A DNA stretch of 64,000 bases from Phaeobacter cretensis. GTDB lineage: Bacteria > Pseudomonadota > Alphaproteobacteria > Rhodobacterales > Rhodobacteraceae. Below are positions 43,843 through 52,826 of this stretch, piece by piece. Where the stretch lies: assembly GCF_047372505.1 (NCBI RefSeq), contig NZ_JBKBEU010000004.1, forward strand, positions 1 through 64,000. Direction: 5' to 3'. The notes below the pieces were generated by a model that saw nothing but the letters and a program-made list of their open reading frames with translations, did not search any database and was not told the DNA's origin. The stretch's first letter is position 1. Each line of letters starts with the position of its first letter. The position numbers and the translations under genes are program-made.

Positions 43843-45267
43843 ATGAGAGCAATGGCACGAGACACCCTGAAGAAAGATACAAGCCGCAGTGCGGCCGGGC
43901 TGCCCCCCTATTTCAACATAGATCCTGACGGCGCTCTCGCCGATCTGGATGCGCCCACCAGCACTGGAGGCTTTGCCGATATCGCAGAGGCCTGCGCGCG
44001 CGGACGGGCAGATCTCTCCAGCCGTGGCATGAACGAAGAGGGCCGCAAATCGCTGCGCCTGTTCTCAACCTGGGAAATCACCCGTTATCTGATCCCCGTC
44101 GCCCAGGCCCATTTCCGCCGGGTGCTGAAAGCGAACCCCGATCTGCCCCAGGGCTGCAGCGAAACCGAGGGCGGCGCCAAATGGTTCACCCTGGATGAAG
44201 TGCTGCGTCTGCGGGCGCATTTCGCGGCCCAAGGATCAAAGACCAAGGATTACCAACCCTACCGCCCCAAGGGGCTGCCTGCCAAAATGGTGGCCGTTGC
44301 CAACTTCAAAGGTGGTGTTGGCAAAACATCAACAGCCGCCCATCTGGCGATGTCAGCAGCACTGGATGGCTACCAGGTGCTGGTGATCGATCTGGACAGT
44401 CAGGGATCGATGACATCGATTTTTGGCGGCAAGGTCGAAGACGAATGGCAGACCGCATTCCCGCTGCTGGCGCGGCATTACGGCGATCATCTGCGTTTGG
44501 AAAACCAGCGCCGTCTGGACCGGGGGGATGCCCCCCAGCCGCTGGATGACAGTCTGAATGCGGCGATGGAGATGACCGCGACCGATGTGATCCAGCCCAC
44601 CCATTGGCCCAATATCGATCTCATCGGCGCGCAGCTGAACCTCTATTGGGCGGAGTTTCAGATTCCGGTCTGGCGCATGGCGGCCCGCTCCTGGAAGCTG
44701 TGGGACGCGCTAACCGAGCGGTTGGAGGCCGACGGGGTGTTGGACCAATACGATGTGATCTTCATCGACACGCCCCCGGCCCTTGGCTACCTGACCATCA
44801 ACGGGCTCTCTGCGGCTGATATTCTCCTGGTGCCCATGGGCGCCTCGTTTCTGGAGTTTGACAGCACGGGTCGGTTTTTTGACATGCTGCATTCGACCTT
44901 TGCCTCCATTGAGGAGGGCGAGAATATGGCCGCCCGCGCGCTGGGGCGGCCGGAGATCTCGTTTGAATGGGATGCGGTGCGCACGGTGATCACCCGCTAT
45001 GACGGGGCCCAGCAGGGCGAGCTGGCCGCGCTGATGCAGGCCTATCTCGGCTCCACCCTGTCACCACACCGGCAGGATTACACCGCGCTGATTGGCCAGG
45101 CCGGCGAGCAGGTTAATGGCATCTACGAGGCGGATTACCGCGATTTCAACCGTGAAACCTATGCCCGGGGCCGCGAGACCTTCGATGCCACCTATGCGGC
45201 GTTTAAACGGCTGCTGTTGGCTGTGTGGCGACGTGATGAGTTGCAGATGCAGCGCGCGGCGCAGTAA
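43843..45267 (+). CDS. parA: plasmid partition ATPase ParA
   Basis: 474 residues (ATG at 43843, or 43852). An N-terminal ~135-residue region with a helix-turn-helix-like part (LRLFSTWEITRYLI, KWFTLDEVLRLRAHF) indicates a type Ia ParA able to autoregulate. The deviant Walker A is NFKGGVGKTSTAAHLAM near residue 150, followed by VLVIDLDSQGSMTSIFGG, and Walker B is VIFIDTPPALGYLTINGL. The product is a cytoplasmic, nucleoid-binding motor that segregates plasmid copies with ParB. parB begins 101 bp downstream on the same strand. The imperfect inverted repeat ~150 bp upstream is a candidate operator. Confidence 0.94.
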   Translation: MRAMARDTLKKDTSRSAAGLPPYFNIDPDGALADLDAPTSTGGFADIAEACARGRADLSSRGMNEEGRKSLRLFSTWEITRYLIPVAQAHFRRVLKANPDLPQGCSETEGGAKWFTLDEVLRLRAHFAAQGSKTKDYQPYRPKGLPAKMVAVANFKGGVGKTSTAAHLAMSAALDGYQVLVIDLDSQGSMTSIFGGKVEDEWQTAFPLLARHYGDHLRLENQRRLDRGDAPQPLDDSLNAAMEMTATDVIQPTHWPNIDLIGAQLNLYWAEFQIPVWRMAARSWKLWDALTERLEADGVLDQYDVIFIDTPPALGYLTINGLSAADILLVPMGASFLEFDSTGRFFDMLHSTFASIEEGENMAARALGRPEISFEWDAVRTVITRYDGAQQGELAALMQAYLGSTLSPHRQDYTALIGQAGEQVNGIYEADYRDFNRETYARGRETFDATYAAFKRLLLAVWRRDELQMQRAAQ

Positions 45268-45368
45268 CGGGCTAAATACGCAAAGCGCCTCATACTGCTG
45301 CTCCCGCCCAGCCAAGTGGCGGGCAGGAGCAGCAGAGACCAGAAGAGGCGCAGGAAGAGGACAGGCAG

Positions 45369-46490
45369 ATGGCAAAACGCAAACGGCTTTCACCGGCACA
45401 GCCCACCTATCTCAGCACCGCGCCTGAGAGTAAATCCGCCCTTGGCGGCCCCGGTACGCTGTCAGCGCCGCCCATTGCACAGGTCGCCTCTGAGGCCGCC
45501 TCAGAGGGCGCGTTGCAGGAGCTGACAGCGGTCTTGGAGACCGCCCGTGCCAAGGGTCTGATGATCGAAGAGATCCCGCTGAGCGCCATCGATGAGACCC
45601 ATCTGGTGCGCGACCGGCTGGAGCAGGACGAGGAAGAGATGGGTGCGTTGGTGGGCTCGCTGCGCAGCCGTGGCCAGCAGACCCCGATCGAAGTGGTGCA
45701 GCTGGGAGCAGAGGCCGCAGGTGGTAAGACTCACGGGCTGATCTCAGGGTGGCGCCGCCTGACCGCGATGCGGCGGCTGTTTGCCGAGACCAACGATCCG
45801 GCTTTTGCCACCGTGAAGGCGCTGGTGATCCATCCTGATGGGGCGGAGGGCGCCTATGTGGCGATGGTCGAGGAAAACGAGATCCGGGTGAATCTTTCGC
45901 ATTACGAACGGGCCCGCATTGCCGTGCGTGCGCTGCGCGAAGGGGTCTACAGCAGCCAGAAATATGCGCTGCAATCGCTGTTTGCCAACGCAACCCGTGC
46001 CAAACGCTCCAAGATCGGCAGCTTCGTCACTTTGGTTGAGGCACTGGACGAAGATCTGCTGTTCCCCACTGCCATCCGCGAAAAGCTGGGTCTGGGTCTG
46101 GTGCGCGCCTTTGCGCAGGATCCGGGCTTTGCGACAGAGGTGGTCACTGCCCTGCGCGCGACACCCCGTTCCGGTCCCGAGGAGGAGCAGGCGTTGCTGA
46201 GCCAGCTTCTGGCCGTGCATGACGGGGCGGTAGAGCAAGCCTCGGTCCCTGATGAGGCCGGTACCCCTGCCCCGACACCGCAGACCTCAACACCAGATCC
46301 CGCCCCCGCCCCGCGCGTGCGCAGCCTTGATCCCGCGGATAGCATCGGTGCGGATGAGCGGGTCAGCCTACAGGCCGCCGCGGGCGTGCGGCTGGGGTTC
46401 ACCCCCGGTCAGCAACGGATTGAACTCACGGGGACAGCGGTTGACAGCACTCTGATGGAAGATTTGAAAGCCTGGTTGCGCAGCCGCTGA
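45369..46490 (+). CDS. parB: plasmid partition DNA-binding protein ParB
   Basis: 373 residues. The N-terminal ParB domain begins near residue 75 (EEIPLSAIDETHLVRDRLEQ, GALVGSLRSRGQQTPIEVV). The nucleotide-binding loop is SGWRRLTAMRRL instead of the canonical GERR motif, and MVEENEIRVNLSHYERARIA follows. The helix-turn-helix region follows (SSQKYALQSLFANATRAKRSK). The C-terminal ~90 residues are Pro/Thr-rich and then helical, fitting dimerisation. The likely targets are the two parS-like 60-bp elements at 42213 and 48041 (inference). AGGAAGAGG upstream gives a reasonable ribosome site, and a strong terminator follows the gene. Confidence 0.92.
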   Translation: MAKRKRLSPAQPTYLSTAPESKSALGGPGTLSAPPIAQVASEAASEGALQELTAVLETARAKGLMIEEIPLSAIDETHLVRDRLEQDEEEMGALVGSLRSRGQQTPIEVVQLGAEAAGGKTHGLISGWRRLTAMRRLFAETNDPAFATVKALVIHPDGAEGAYVAMVEENEIRVNLSHYERARIAVRALREGVYSSQKYALQSLFANATRAKRSKIGSFVTLVEALDEDLLFPTAIREKLGLGLVRAFAQDPGFATEVVTALRATPRSGPEEEQALLSQLLAVHDGAVEQASVPDEAGTPAPTPQTSTPDPAPAPRVRSLDPADSIGADERVSLQAAAGVRLGFTPGQQRIELTGTAVDSTLMEDLKAWLRSR

Positions 46491-46511
46491 ACAGATTTCG
46501 GAAACTACAAA

Positions 46512-46543
46512 AAAGACCCTGATATCATCGTATCAGGGTCTTT
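46512..46543. terminator. bidirectional terminator between parB and ugd
   Basis: Perfect 13-base arms (46512-46524, 46531-46543) surround TCATCG, with A and T tracts in the stem ends, so it can serve both converging genes. Confidence 0.92.
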
Positions 46544-46585
46544 TGCATTTCTGCAGATGGCTCATTACCAGAGTCTGATATGCGC

Positions 46586-47890
46586 TTAGCGCCCAACCGC
46601 GATATAGGTTTCAAACCCGGCCCGCTTGGCGGTTTTGGCGGTGTAGATATTGCGCAGATCCACCATGCGTGGCTGCGCCATCTTGCGCGCGAGTGCTTTC
46701 AGGTCCAATGCGCGGAATTCATTCCACTCAGTCAGCAGCACCACCAGATCGGCATTGCGCGCGGCCTTATAGGGATCTTCCTCCCATTTGACGCCGGGCA
46801 AAAGATCGCGCCCTTCCGCCTCGCCCTGCGGGTCCACCACCCGCACCTTGGCGCCGCCGCCAATCAGGGCCGGCACGATGGTGAGGCTGGGGGCTTCGCG
46901 CATATCATCGGTATTGGGTTTGAAAGTGACGCCCAGCACCGCGATGGTCTTGCCGTTGAAGCTGCCCTCGCAGGCGTCGCGCAGCTTCTCCAGCATCCGC
47001 GCCTTTACTTCTTGGTTCACCCGCATCACGGTTTCGGTGATTTGCATCGGATAGGCGTGGTCCTGGCCGATCCGGGCCAGCGCTGCGGTGTCTTTTGGAA
47101 AACACGACCCGCCATAGCCGGGCCCTGCGTGCAGGAATTTATTGCCGATGCGCCCGTCCAGACCGATGCCACGTGCGACCTCTTTCACGTCTGACCCCAC
47201 CCGTTCACAGAGACCCGCGATTTCATTCATGAAGGTGATCTTGGTCGCCAAAAATGCATTGGCGGCGTATTTGATCATCTCGGCACTTTCCAGATCGGTG
47301 GTCAGGATCGGGAAGTCGCGTAAATATAAGGGGCGATAGATCTCTGCCATGACCTCGGCGGCGCGATCATTCTGCACGCCGACGACAACCCGATCTGGGC
47401 GCATGAAATCATCAATCGCCGCCCCTTCGCGGAGGAACTCCGGGTTGGAGGCCACATCAAATTCGGCCTTTGGATTGGATTTGGCGATGACTTGTTTTAC
47501 CTGCCGGTTGGTGCCCACGGGTACGGTGGATTTGGTGACCACCACGGTATAGCCCTGAAGCGCTGCGGCGATCTCCTCGCTGGCGGACATCACATAGGTG
47601 AGATCGGCATGGCCATCGCCGCGGCGCGTCGGTGTGCCTACGGCGATGAACACCGCTTCGGCCTCTGCCACGGCCGTGGCCAGATCATCGCTGAAGGACA
47701 GGCGGCCAGCGGTGACATTGCGCGCCATCAGATCTTCCAGCCCCGGTTCATAGATCGGCACTTCGCCAGCCTGAAGCCGGGCGATTTTGGCGGCGTCTTT
47801 GTCGACGCAGATCACGTCATGGCCAAAATCGGAAAAACAGACGCCAGAGACCAGTCCGACATATCCGGTGCCAATCATTGCAATGCGCAT
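46586..47890 (-). CDS. ugd: UDP-glucose 6-dehydrogenase
   Basis: 434 residues, typical length. It oxidises UDP-glucose to UDP-glucuronate with two NAD+. The N-terminal GTGYVGLVSGVCFSDFGHDV is the dinucleotide fold, VAEAEAVFIAVGTPTRRGDG follows, and AGPGYGGSCFPKDTAALAR carries the catalytic Cys. ITVLGVTFKPNTDDMREAPS is represented as AVLGVTFKPNTDDMREAP in the C-terminal domain. It is divergent from nothing directly: the next gene (UDP-glucuronate epimerase) lies upstream on the same strand, separated by 247 bp that contain one of the parS-like elements. Its product supplies uronic acid to the second polysaccharide block. Confidence 0.96.
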   Translation of the reverse strand: MRIAMIGTGYVGLVSGVCFSDFGHDVICVDKDAAKIARLQAGEVPIYEPGLEDLMARNVTAGRLSFSDDLATAVAEAEAVFIAVGTPTRRGDGHADLTYVMSASEEIAAALQGYTVVVTKSTVPVGTNRQVKQVIAKSNPKAEFDVASNPEFLREGAAIDDFMRPDRVVVGVQNDRAAEVMAEIYRPLYLRDFPILTTDLESAEMIKYAANAFLATKITFMNEIAGLCERVGSDVKEVARGIGLDGRIGNKFLHAGPGYGGSCFPKDTAALARIGQDHAYPMQITETVMRVNQEVKARMLEKLRDACEGSFNGKTIAVLGVTFKPNTDDMREAPSLTIVPALIGGGAKVRVVDPQGEAEGRDLLPGVKWEEDPYKAARNADLVVLLTEWNEFRALDLKALARKMAQPRMVDLRNIYTAKTAKRAGFETYIAVGR

Positions 47891-48040
47891 GGGGTGTCCT
47901 TTGCTGCGGCCTGTGCCCCCGCTTGCGAGGGGCTTCGGGCATCAGACATATACGGGCGCGTTGAGAGCGGGAACCGGAATTTTAGCCGGATGTCTGCCTA
48001 GTGATGGACCAATAACCGGAGCGTGGCGGGATTTGAAATA

Positions 48041-48100
48041 TAGGTCCGGTTCGGACCAAATGTTTCGCGTGCGAAACATTTGGTCAATTATGCTGACCTA
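48041..48100. promoter_or_regulatory. 60-bp palindromic element, candidate centromere (parS), copy B
   Basis: Same length and layout as the copy at 42213-42272: TAGGTC and GACCTA ends, GGTCCG-N3-CGGACC, and an 11-bp-arm palindrome at 48058-48081 containing TGTTTCGCGTGCGAAACA. The central bases differ between copies while the arms are identical, as expected of a protein-binding site. Confidence 0.55.
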
Positions 48101-48137
48101 GTTGCGTCTGGACTGCGACCCGGGCCCTGGGCTCAAA

Positions 48138-49139
48138 TCAGCTGGCATAATAGTCCTGATACCAGGCCACAAACCGCGCCACGCCCTCGTCGACACTGAC
48201 CTTTGCCTGATATCCGGTGAGTTGGGTCAGCAATGCGGTATCGGCCCAGGTGGCGGGCACATCGCCGGCCTGCATCCCCATCAGGTTTTTCTCTGCCGTT
48301 ATCCCCAGCGCAGTCTCCAGTGCGGCGATATAGTCCATCAGCGGTGTGGGTTTGCTGGCACCAATATTGACCACCCGGAACGGAGCTACAGGGCTGAGAT
48401 TGTCTTGTTCTGAAACGGGTGACTCTCCCGGTACAGCGTCAATCAACCCGGTGATGCCTGTGACCAGATCGTCGATATAGGTGAAATCCCTGCTCATTTT
48501 GCCGTGGTTGTAGACATCAATCGGCTGGCCTGCGCGCATCGCTTTGGTGAATTTGAACAGGGCCATATCGGGCCGGCCCCAGGGGCCATAGACGGTGAAG
48601 AAGCGAAACATGGTGGTGGGCAGCCCATAGAGATGGGCATAGGAATGCGCCATCGTCTCGCCCGCTTTTTTGGTGGCGGCATAAAAGCTCATCTGGTGGT
48701 CGGCCTGTTGCCGCTCATCAAAAGGCATCTGAGTATTGGCGCCATAGGCCGAGGAGGTGGAGGCGATCAGCATATGCCCGGGCGGATGGGCGCGGGCGGC
48801 TTCCAGCAGTTCAAACGTGCCAATCAGATTGGCCTCCAGATAGTCACGTGGTGCATCGATGGAATGGCGCACCCCGGCTTGGGCTGCCAGATGGATCACC
48901 GCATCGGGCCTATGTTCGGCAAACAACCCCATCAGGCGGCCGGGGTCTTCCAGCTTGCCAATGACCGGCGTGAACCCTGCCTGCTTCGCCAACATTGCAT
49001 GGCGGCGTTTTTTCAGGTGGACGTCGTAATAGGGCGAGAGGCAATCAAGCCCGACAACCTGCCAGCCCGTGGCCAGCAGCCGGTCGGCAAGGTGATAGCC
49101 GATAAAGCCGGCGGATCCAGTGATAAGAGCGGTTTTCAT
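48138..49139 (-). CDS. UDP-glucuronate 4-epimerase (NAD-dependent epimerase)
   Basis: 333 residues from the ATG at 49139. A frame extension to 49415 overlaps a divergent gene and is rejected. The Rossmann loop is ITGSAGFIGYHLADRLL, then LDCLSPYYDVHLKKRRHAML (the YYD segment is typical of UDP-glucuronate epimerases), HLAAQAGVRHSIDAPRDYLEAN, STSSAYGANTQMPF, YAATKKAGE (Tyr-x-x-x-Lys) and FRFFTVYGPWGRPDMALFKF. It converts UDP-glucuronate from the Ugd neighbour to UDP-galacturonate. The internal EQDNLSPVAPFRVVNIG and GDVPATWAD also match this subgroup. Both genes run on the minus strand and provide acidic sugar donors. Confidence 0.93.
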   Translation of the reverse strand: MKTALITGSAGFIGYHLADRLLATGWQVVGLDCLSPYYDVHLKKRRHAMLAKQAGFTPVIGKLEDPGRLMGLFAEHRPDAVIHLAAQAGVRHSIDAPRDYLEANLIGTFELLEAARAHPPGHMLIASTSSAYGANTQMPFDERQQADHQMSFYAATKKAGETMAHSYAHLYGLPTTMFRFFTVYGPWGRPDMALFKFTKAMRAGQPIDVYNHGKMSRDFTYIDDLVTGITGLIDAVPGESPVSEQDNLSPVAPFRVVNIGASKPTPLMDYIAALETALGITAEKNLMGMQAGDVPATWADTALLTQLTGYQAKVSVDEGVARFVAWYQDYYAS

Positions 49140-49272
49140 CCCCCTTAGGTGGCGGCTTGGACGCGGGGTGTCAAATGCTTCCTGTGAGGAGCGTGCGCTT
49201 TGGATCTCAGCCTTTGATCTCGGTTCTGGATCAGCGGCAAACCATCCTGTGAATTGACACAACGGCCTATTT

Positions 49273-50364
49273 ATGAGCTTTGGCCTCCTGAAACAAAACC
49301 CCCACTCGCCGCCCGCAGGAGCCGCAGTCATCGTGAATGAAACCCTGATCCCCGAGCCTGCGCTGCAGACACATACGCCGGTCGGCGCTGGACGACTGGT
49401 GGCGGTGGTGGTCACTTACAATCGGCTCGAGAAGCTGAAAGTGACGCTGGACCGGCTGCTGGAGAGCCCGGCGCATGACCTTGCTGCGCTGGTGGTGGTG
49501 GACAATGCGTCCACGGATGGCACTGGCGATTGGCTAACCGCCTGGGCGGTGGATCACCCGCGTGCGGATGTGGTGCGCAGTGCCACCAATCAGGGCGGTG
49601 CCGGGGGCTTTGCCATGGGGATGAAGCATGCGATGTCGGCGCATGACCCTGACTGGCTGGTCGTGATGGATGATGACGGCCGCCCGGAACCCGGTGGTTT
49701 GGCGTCGTTTCACGAGTTGCACCGGAGCGGCGCGCTGACGGGTTGGGACGCGGTGGCGGCTGCGGTTTATTTCCCGGGCGGCGAAATCTGCGAGATGAAC
49801 CGCCCCTCGCGTAATCCGTTCTGGAGCCTGTCGCATTTCCTGGCCACCGCGCGCAAGGGACGGGATGGGTTTCATCTGCCACGCAGTGCCTATGACGGGG
49901 GATTGAGTGCGATTGATGTCACGTCCTTTGTCGGTTTTTTTGTTTCAGCGCAGGCGGTGCGGCGGGCGGGCTACCCGGATCCGGAGCTGTTCATCTACGG
50001 GGATGACGCGCTTTATACGCTTGGTCTCAGTGCATCGGGCGGACGTATTTGCTTTGCCGCCAATGTGCGGTTCGAACATGATTTCTCGACTTTTACCGGG
50101 GGTGACAGCGGTCAGCGGTTCCGGCCGTTGTGGAAGGTCTATTACCATCACCGCAATCTCTTGCTGCTTTATCGGCAGGCGGCGGGTTGGCTGTTCTGGC
50201 CGGTGCTATTGCTGATCCTGCCCAAATGGATCCTGAAGGTGCGCCACCACCCGGGCGTACGCCGCGCCTATCTGCGGCTGACCTTCATGGCGGTGCGCGA
50301 CGGGCTGCTGCGTCGGCTGGGGCGCAGCCACAGGTCGGTGCTGGAGGCCGCGGCGGAGGAGTAA
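49273..50364 (+). CDS. glycosyltransferase family 2 (galactofuranosyltransferase/rhamnosyltransferase-like)
   Basis: 363 residues. A ~35-residue tail precedes the GT-A core: VAVVVTYNRLEKLKVTLDRLL, LVVVDNASTDGTGDWL, TNQGGAGGFAMGMKHAM and VVMDDDGRPEPGG (DDD metal-binding motif). FVGFFVSAQAVRRAGYPDPELFIYGDDALYTLGL is a typical late acceptor region with the catalytic Asp cluster. The C-terminal ~70 residues contain a hydrophobic segment (LFWPVLLLILPKWIL) that probably touches the membrane. It is similar in plan to the GT2 gene at 56232. With the UDP-galactopyranose mutase nearby, a galactofuranosyl role is possible. Confidence 0.87.
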   Translation: MSFGLLKQNPHSPPAGAAVIVNETLIPEPALQTHTPVGAGRLVAVVVTYNRLEKLKVTLDRLLESPAHDLAALVVVDNASTDGTGDWLTAWAVDHPRADVVRSATNQGGAGGFAMGMKHAMSAHDPDWLVVMDDDGRPEPGGLASFHELHRSGALTGWDAVAAAVYFPGGEICEMNRPSRNPFWSLSHFLATARKGRDGFHLPRSAYDGGLSAIDVTSFVGFFVSAQAVRRAGYPDPELFIYGDDALYTLGLSASGGRICFAANVRFEHDFSTFTGGDSGQRFRPLWKVYYHHRNLLLLYRQAAGWLFWPVLLLILPKWILKVRHHPGVRRAYLRLTFMAVRDGLLRRLGRSHRSVLEAAAEE

Positions 50365-50405
50365 CACCTCCGTGTTGTCTGGTGCGCCCAGGCAGGCCCG
50401 TCCCG

Positions 50406-51326
50406 TCAGCGATTCAGGATCACCCGGTGATAGCGCCGCATCAGGACCAGCCCCAGGGCGGTCAGCGACATGCCGATCAGCAGCACATAGGAATGGCTGA
50501 CGTAATCGGCATTATAGGTGGGGTAGAAGCCGGTGCGCATCAGTCCGGTGATATGCAAAAGCGGATTATACCACAGGATGTCCTGCGCCACGGGTGGCAG
50601 ATCCTCGTAGATATAGATCACGCCAGACGCCAGAAACAGCGGTCGGGTGATGATCGACCAGGCCACGTCCCATAAGGGAAATAACCCCATCAACACCGCA
50701 TTCATGCACCCCATCCCGAGACCCAGCACCATGGCCAGGGCAATCGCTTCGGTCAGAGGCGGCAGATCAATGGCGGTGCGGCTGTCGATCACCGCAAGAA
50801 TACCGGTCATCAGCAATGTGGTTATGACAATGCCGGTGAGACTGTTCAGCACAAACCGTGCAAGGATGGCATCCAGCCAGGTGACAGCAGGATAACGCAG
50901 CAGGGGGCGGGAGTAGGCTAAGGCCCGTGCAATGGTGCCAGACAGAGTCTGATACAGGTTAAATGGTAAAAATCCGGAGGCATAGAACAACAGAAAACTG
51001 GTGCCCAGAGATGGGGTGCGGATCACCAGAGAGAACCCCAGAGACAGAAACAGGATCGCGGCCAGTGGTTCCAGAATACCCCAGAGATAGCCGCCGGGGG
51101 TGCGCCCGTACCGGGTCGACATCTCGCGCAGGACCAGCGCGGCCACGGTGCGCAGCGTTGCCATGCTGCGACGATTGCGGGCATGGGGATTGGCGGCGGG
51201 GCTGCTGGGGGTCTGAGCTGCCGGAGGCGCACCGGCTGGTGTCTGGGGGGCAGCTGCCTCCTGCGCTTTGGGCGGGTTTACAGGACGGGGCTGAGCCTGG
51301 GGCGCAGAAGAAGAAAGGCTGGCCAT
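50406..51326 (-). CDS. kpsM: capsule polysaccharide ABC exporter, permease (KpsM-type)
   Basis: 306 residues from the ATG at 51326, or 313 from 51347. A ~55-residue Pro/Ala-rich cytoplasmic tail precedes the ABC-2 permease domain: LVLREMSTRYGRTPGGYLWG, then six hydrophobic helices (LAAILFLSLGFSLVI, FLLFYASGFLPFNLYQ, VLNSLTGIVITTLLM, AIALAMVLGLGMGCMNAVLM, LFLASGVIYIYEDLPP, VLLIGMSLTALGLVLM). WYNPLLHITGLMRTGFYPTY is a family hallmark. It is the inner-membrane channel that pairs with the ATPase at 52827 and the adaptor at 51443, which are transcribed divergently from a 116-bp spacer. Confidence 0.92.
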   Translation of the reverse strand: MASLSSSAPQAQPRPVNPPKAQEAAAPQTPAGAPPAAQTPSSPAANPHARNRRSMATLRTVAALVLREMSTRYGRTPGGYLWGILEPLAAILFLSLGFSLVIRTPSLGTSFLLFYASGFLPFNLYQTLSGTIARALAYSRPLLRYPAVTWLDAILARFVLNSLTGIVITTLLMTGILAVIDSRTAIDLPPLTEAIALAMVLGLGMGCMNAVLMGLFPLWDVAWSIITRPLFLASGVIYIYEDLPPVAQDILWYNPLLHITGLMRTGFYPTYNADYVSHSYVLLIGMSLTALGLVLMRRYHRVILNR

Positions 51327-51442
51327 GAACACCCCATGAATACCCATTGTGAAACGTGGATCGCGAACGGTATTATGAGAGAAACAAAAGACAATGACAA
51401 ACGGCTTGGGGCAGGGTGCTTTTGGGCCAGGACAGGTTGATC

Positions 51443-52810
51443 ATGACACAGACGCCCCCGGCAGCCCTGACCGGACGCCCCGCCGCAGACGACGCGGTCT
51501 CAGATGAGACCGCTGTTGCAAATGTGGCGCCAGACCCGGCCGAGACACCTGCGGCTCCCCGTGTTCCGGATCCGGTCAAACAGCTGAAACGTGTGCGCCG
51601 CAAGGCGCGCAAGGCTGAGGCTGCCGTTGCCGTATTGGAGGCGCGCATAGCCGAGGCCGAACAGCGCCCGACCTATCCGCTGGCGCGGCCTGCCAGTATG
51701 AAGAAACGCCATTGGGGGCTGGTGATCAGCTTTGTCGCATTGGTGTTGGCGCCGTTGGTGGCGGTGATGATCTATCTTTGGACCATTGCCGAAGATCAGT
51801 ATTCTTCGACCGCAGGCTTTACAGTGCGCAGCCAGGAAAGCAGCGGTGCCAATGATCTCTTGGGGGGGCTGGCGCAATTTGCAGGCAACAGCACCGCCTC
51901 GGACAGTGATATCCTGTATGAATTCATCCAGAGCCAGGAAATGGTGGCCGCGGTTGACGCCACCGCGGACCTGCAAAGCCACTACAGTGCGGTTTGGCCG
52001 CGTGACTGGGCTTTCGGGCTTTGGCCAGATGCAACGATCGAGGACCTGACTTGGTATTGGCAGCGCATCGTCGGCATCTCTTATGATAGTGGGTCGGGGC
52101 TGATTGAGGTGCAGGCGCTGGCCTTTGATGCAGAGACCGCGCAAGCGATCACCCAGGCCATTGTCAGCGAGAGCCAGACCCGGATCAATGCGTTGAATGA
52201 GCAGGCCCGCGCTGATGCGATGCGTTATGCCCGCGCCGATCTGGATGACGGGCTGGACCGGCTGAAGGAGGCGCGAGAGGCGTTGACCAGTTTTCGCACC
52301 CGCACCCGGATTGTAGACCCCGAGGCCGATATACAGGGTCGCATGGGGGTGATGAACAACCTCCAGCAGCAGCTGGCTGAGGCTCTGATTGAATATGATC
52401 TTCTACGCGGCACGGTCGGCGCAGCTGACCCGCGGCTGACCAAGTCGCAGCAGCATATCGACGTGATCCGTGATCGCATCAATATTGAACGCCAGACCTT
52501 TACCTCTAACAATACGGACACCGGTGGCGTGGGGGAGGACTACCCCTCGTTGATTTCCGAATTCGAACGGCTGACGGTGGACCGCGAATATGCCGAGGAA
52601 AGCTATCGCGCTGCGCTGACGGCGCTGGAGGTGGCGCGTGATGATGCCGCCCGCCAGAGCCGCTATCTGGCGACCTACATCAATCCCACCCGCGCCAGTG
52701 AGCCGGAATACCCGCGCCGCTCGGTGCTGGCGGCTCTGGCCGGGCTGTTTCTGTTGCTGACCTGGTCAATCCTGGCGCTGATCTACTACTCGATCCGCGA
52801 CCGCAGCTAA
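51443..52810 (+). CDS. kpsE: capsule polysaccharide export protein (KpsE-type)
   Basis: 455 residues from the ATG at 51443; the in-frame start at 51416 lies upstream of the CAGGACAGG site. A cytoplasmic N-terminal part (about 1-95) includes a short coiled coil (KQLKRVRRKARKAEAAVAVLEARIAEAE). A first membrane helix follows (GLVISFVALVLAPLVAVMIYLW, about 98-119). A periplasmic Wzz-like region then contains EDQYSSTAGFTVRSQESSGA and long coiled-coil segments (about 250-400). The second helix (LAALAGLFLLLTWSILALIYY) is near the C-terminus. KpsE links the ABC exporter to the outer-membrane protein. kpsT begins 16 bp downstream. Confidence 0.92.
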   Translation: MTQTPPAALTGRPAADDAVSDETAVANVAPDPAETPAAPRVPDPVKQLKRVRRKARKAEAAVAVLEARIAEAEQRPTYPLARPASMKKRHWGLVISFVALVLAPLVAVMIYLWTIAEDQYSSTAGFTVRSQESSGANDLLGGLAQFAGNSTASDSDILYEFIQSQEMVAAVDATADLQSHYSAVWPRDWAFGLWPDATIEDLTWYWQRIVGISYDSGSGLIEVQALAFDAETAQAITQAIVSESQTRINALNEQARADAMRYARADLDDGLDRLKEAREALTSFRTRTRIVDPEADIQGRMGVMNNLQQQLAEALIEYDLLRGTVGAADPRLTKSQQHIDVIRDRINIERQTFTSNNTDTGGVGEDYPSLISEFERLTVDREYAEESYRAALTALEVARDDAARQSRYLATYINPTRASEPEYPRRSVLAALAGLFLLLTWSILALIYYSIRDRS

Positions 52811-52826
52811 GGCAGGGGGCAGGGCT

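Noticed and set aside
48138..49415. 425-residue version of the UDP-glucuronate epimerase
   Set aside because: The extension overlaps the divergent GT2 gene; the Rossmann strand begins at the ATG at 49139.
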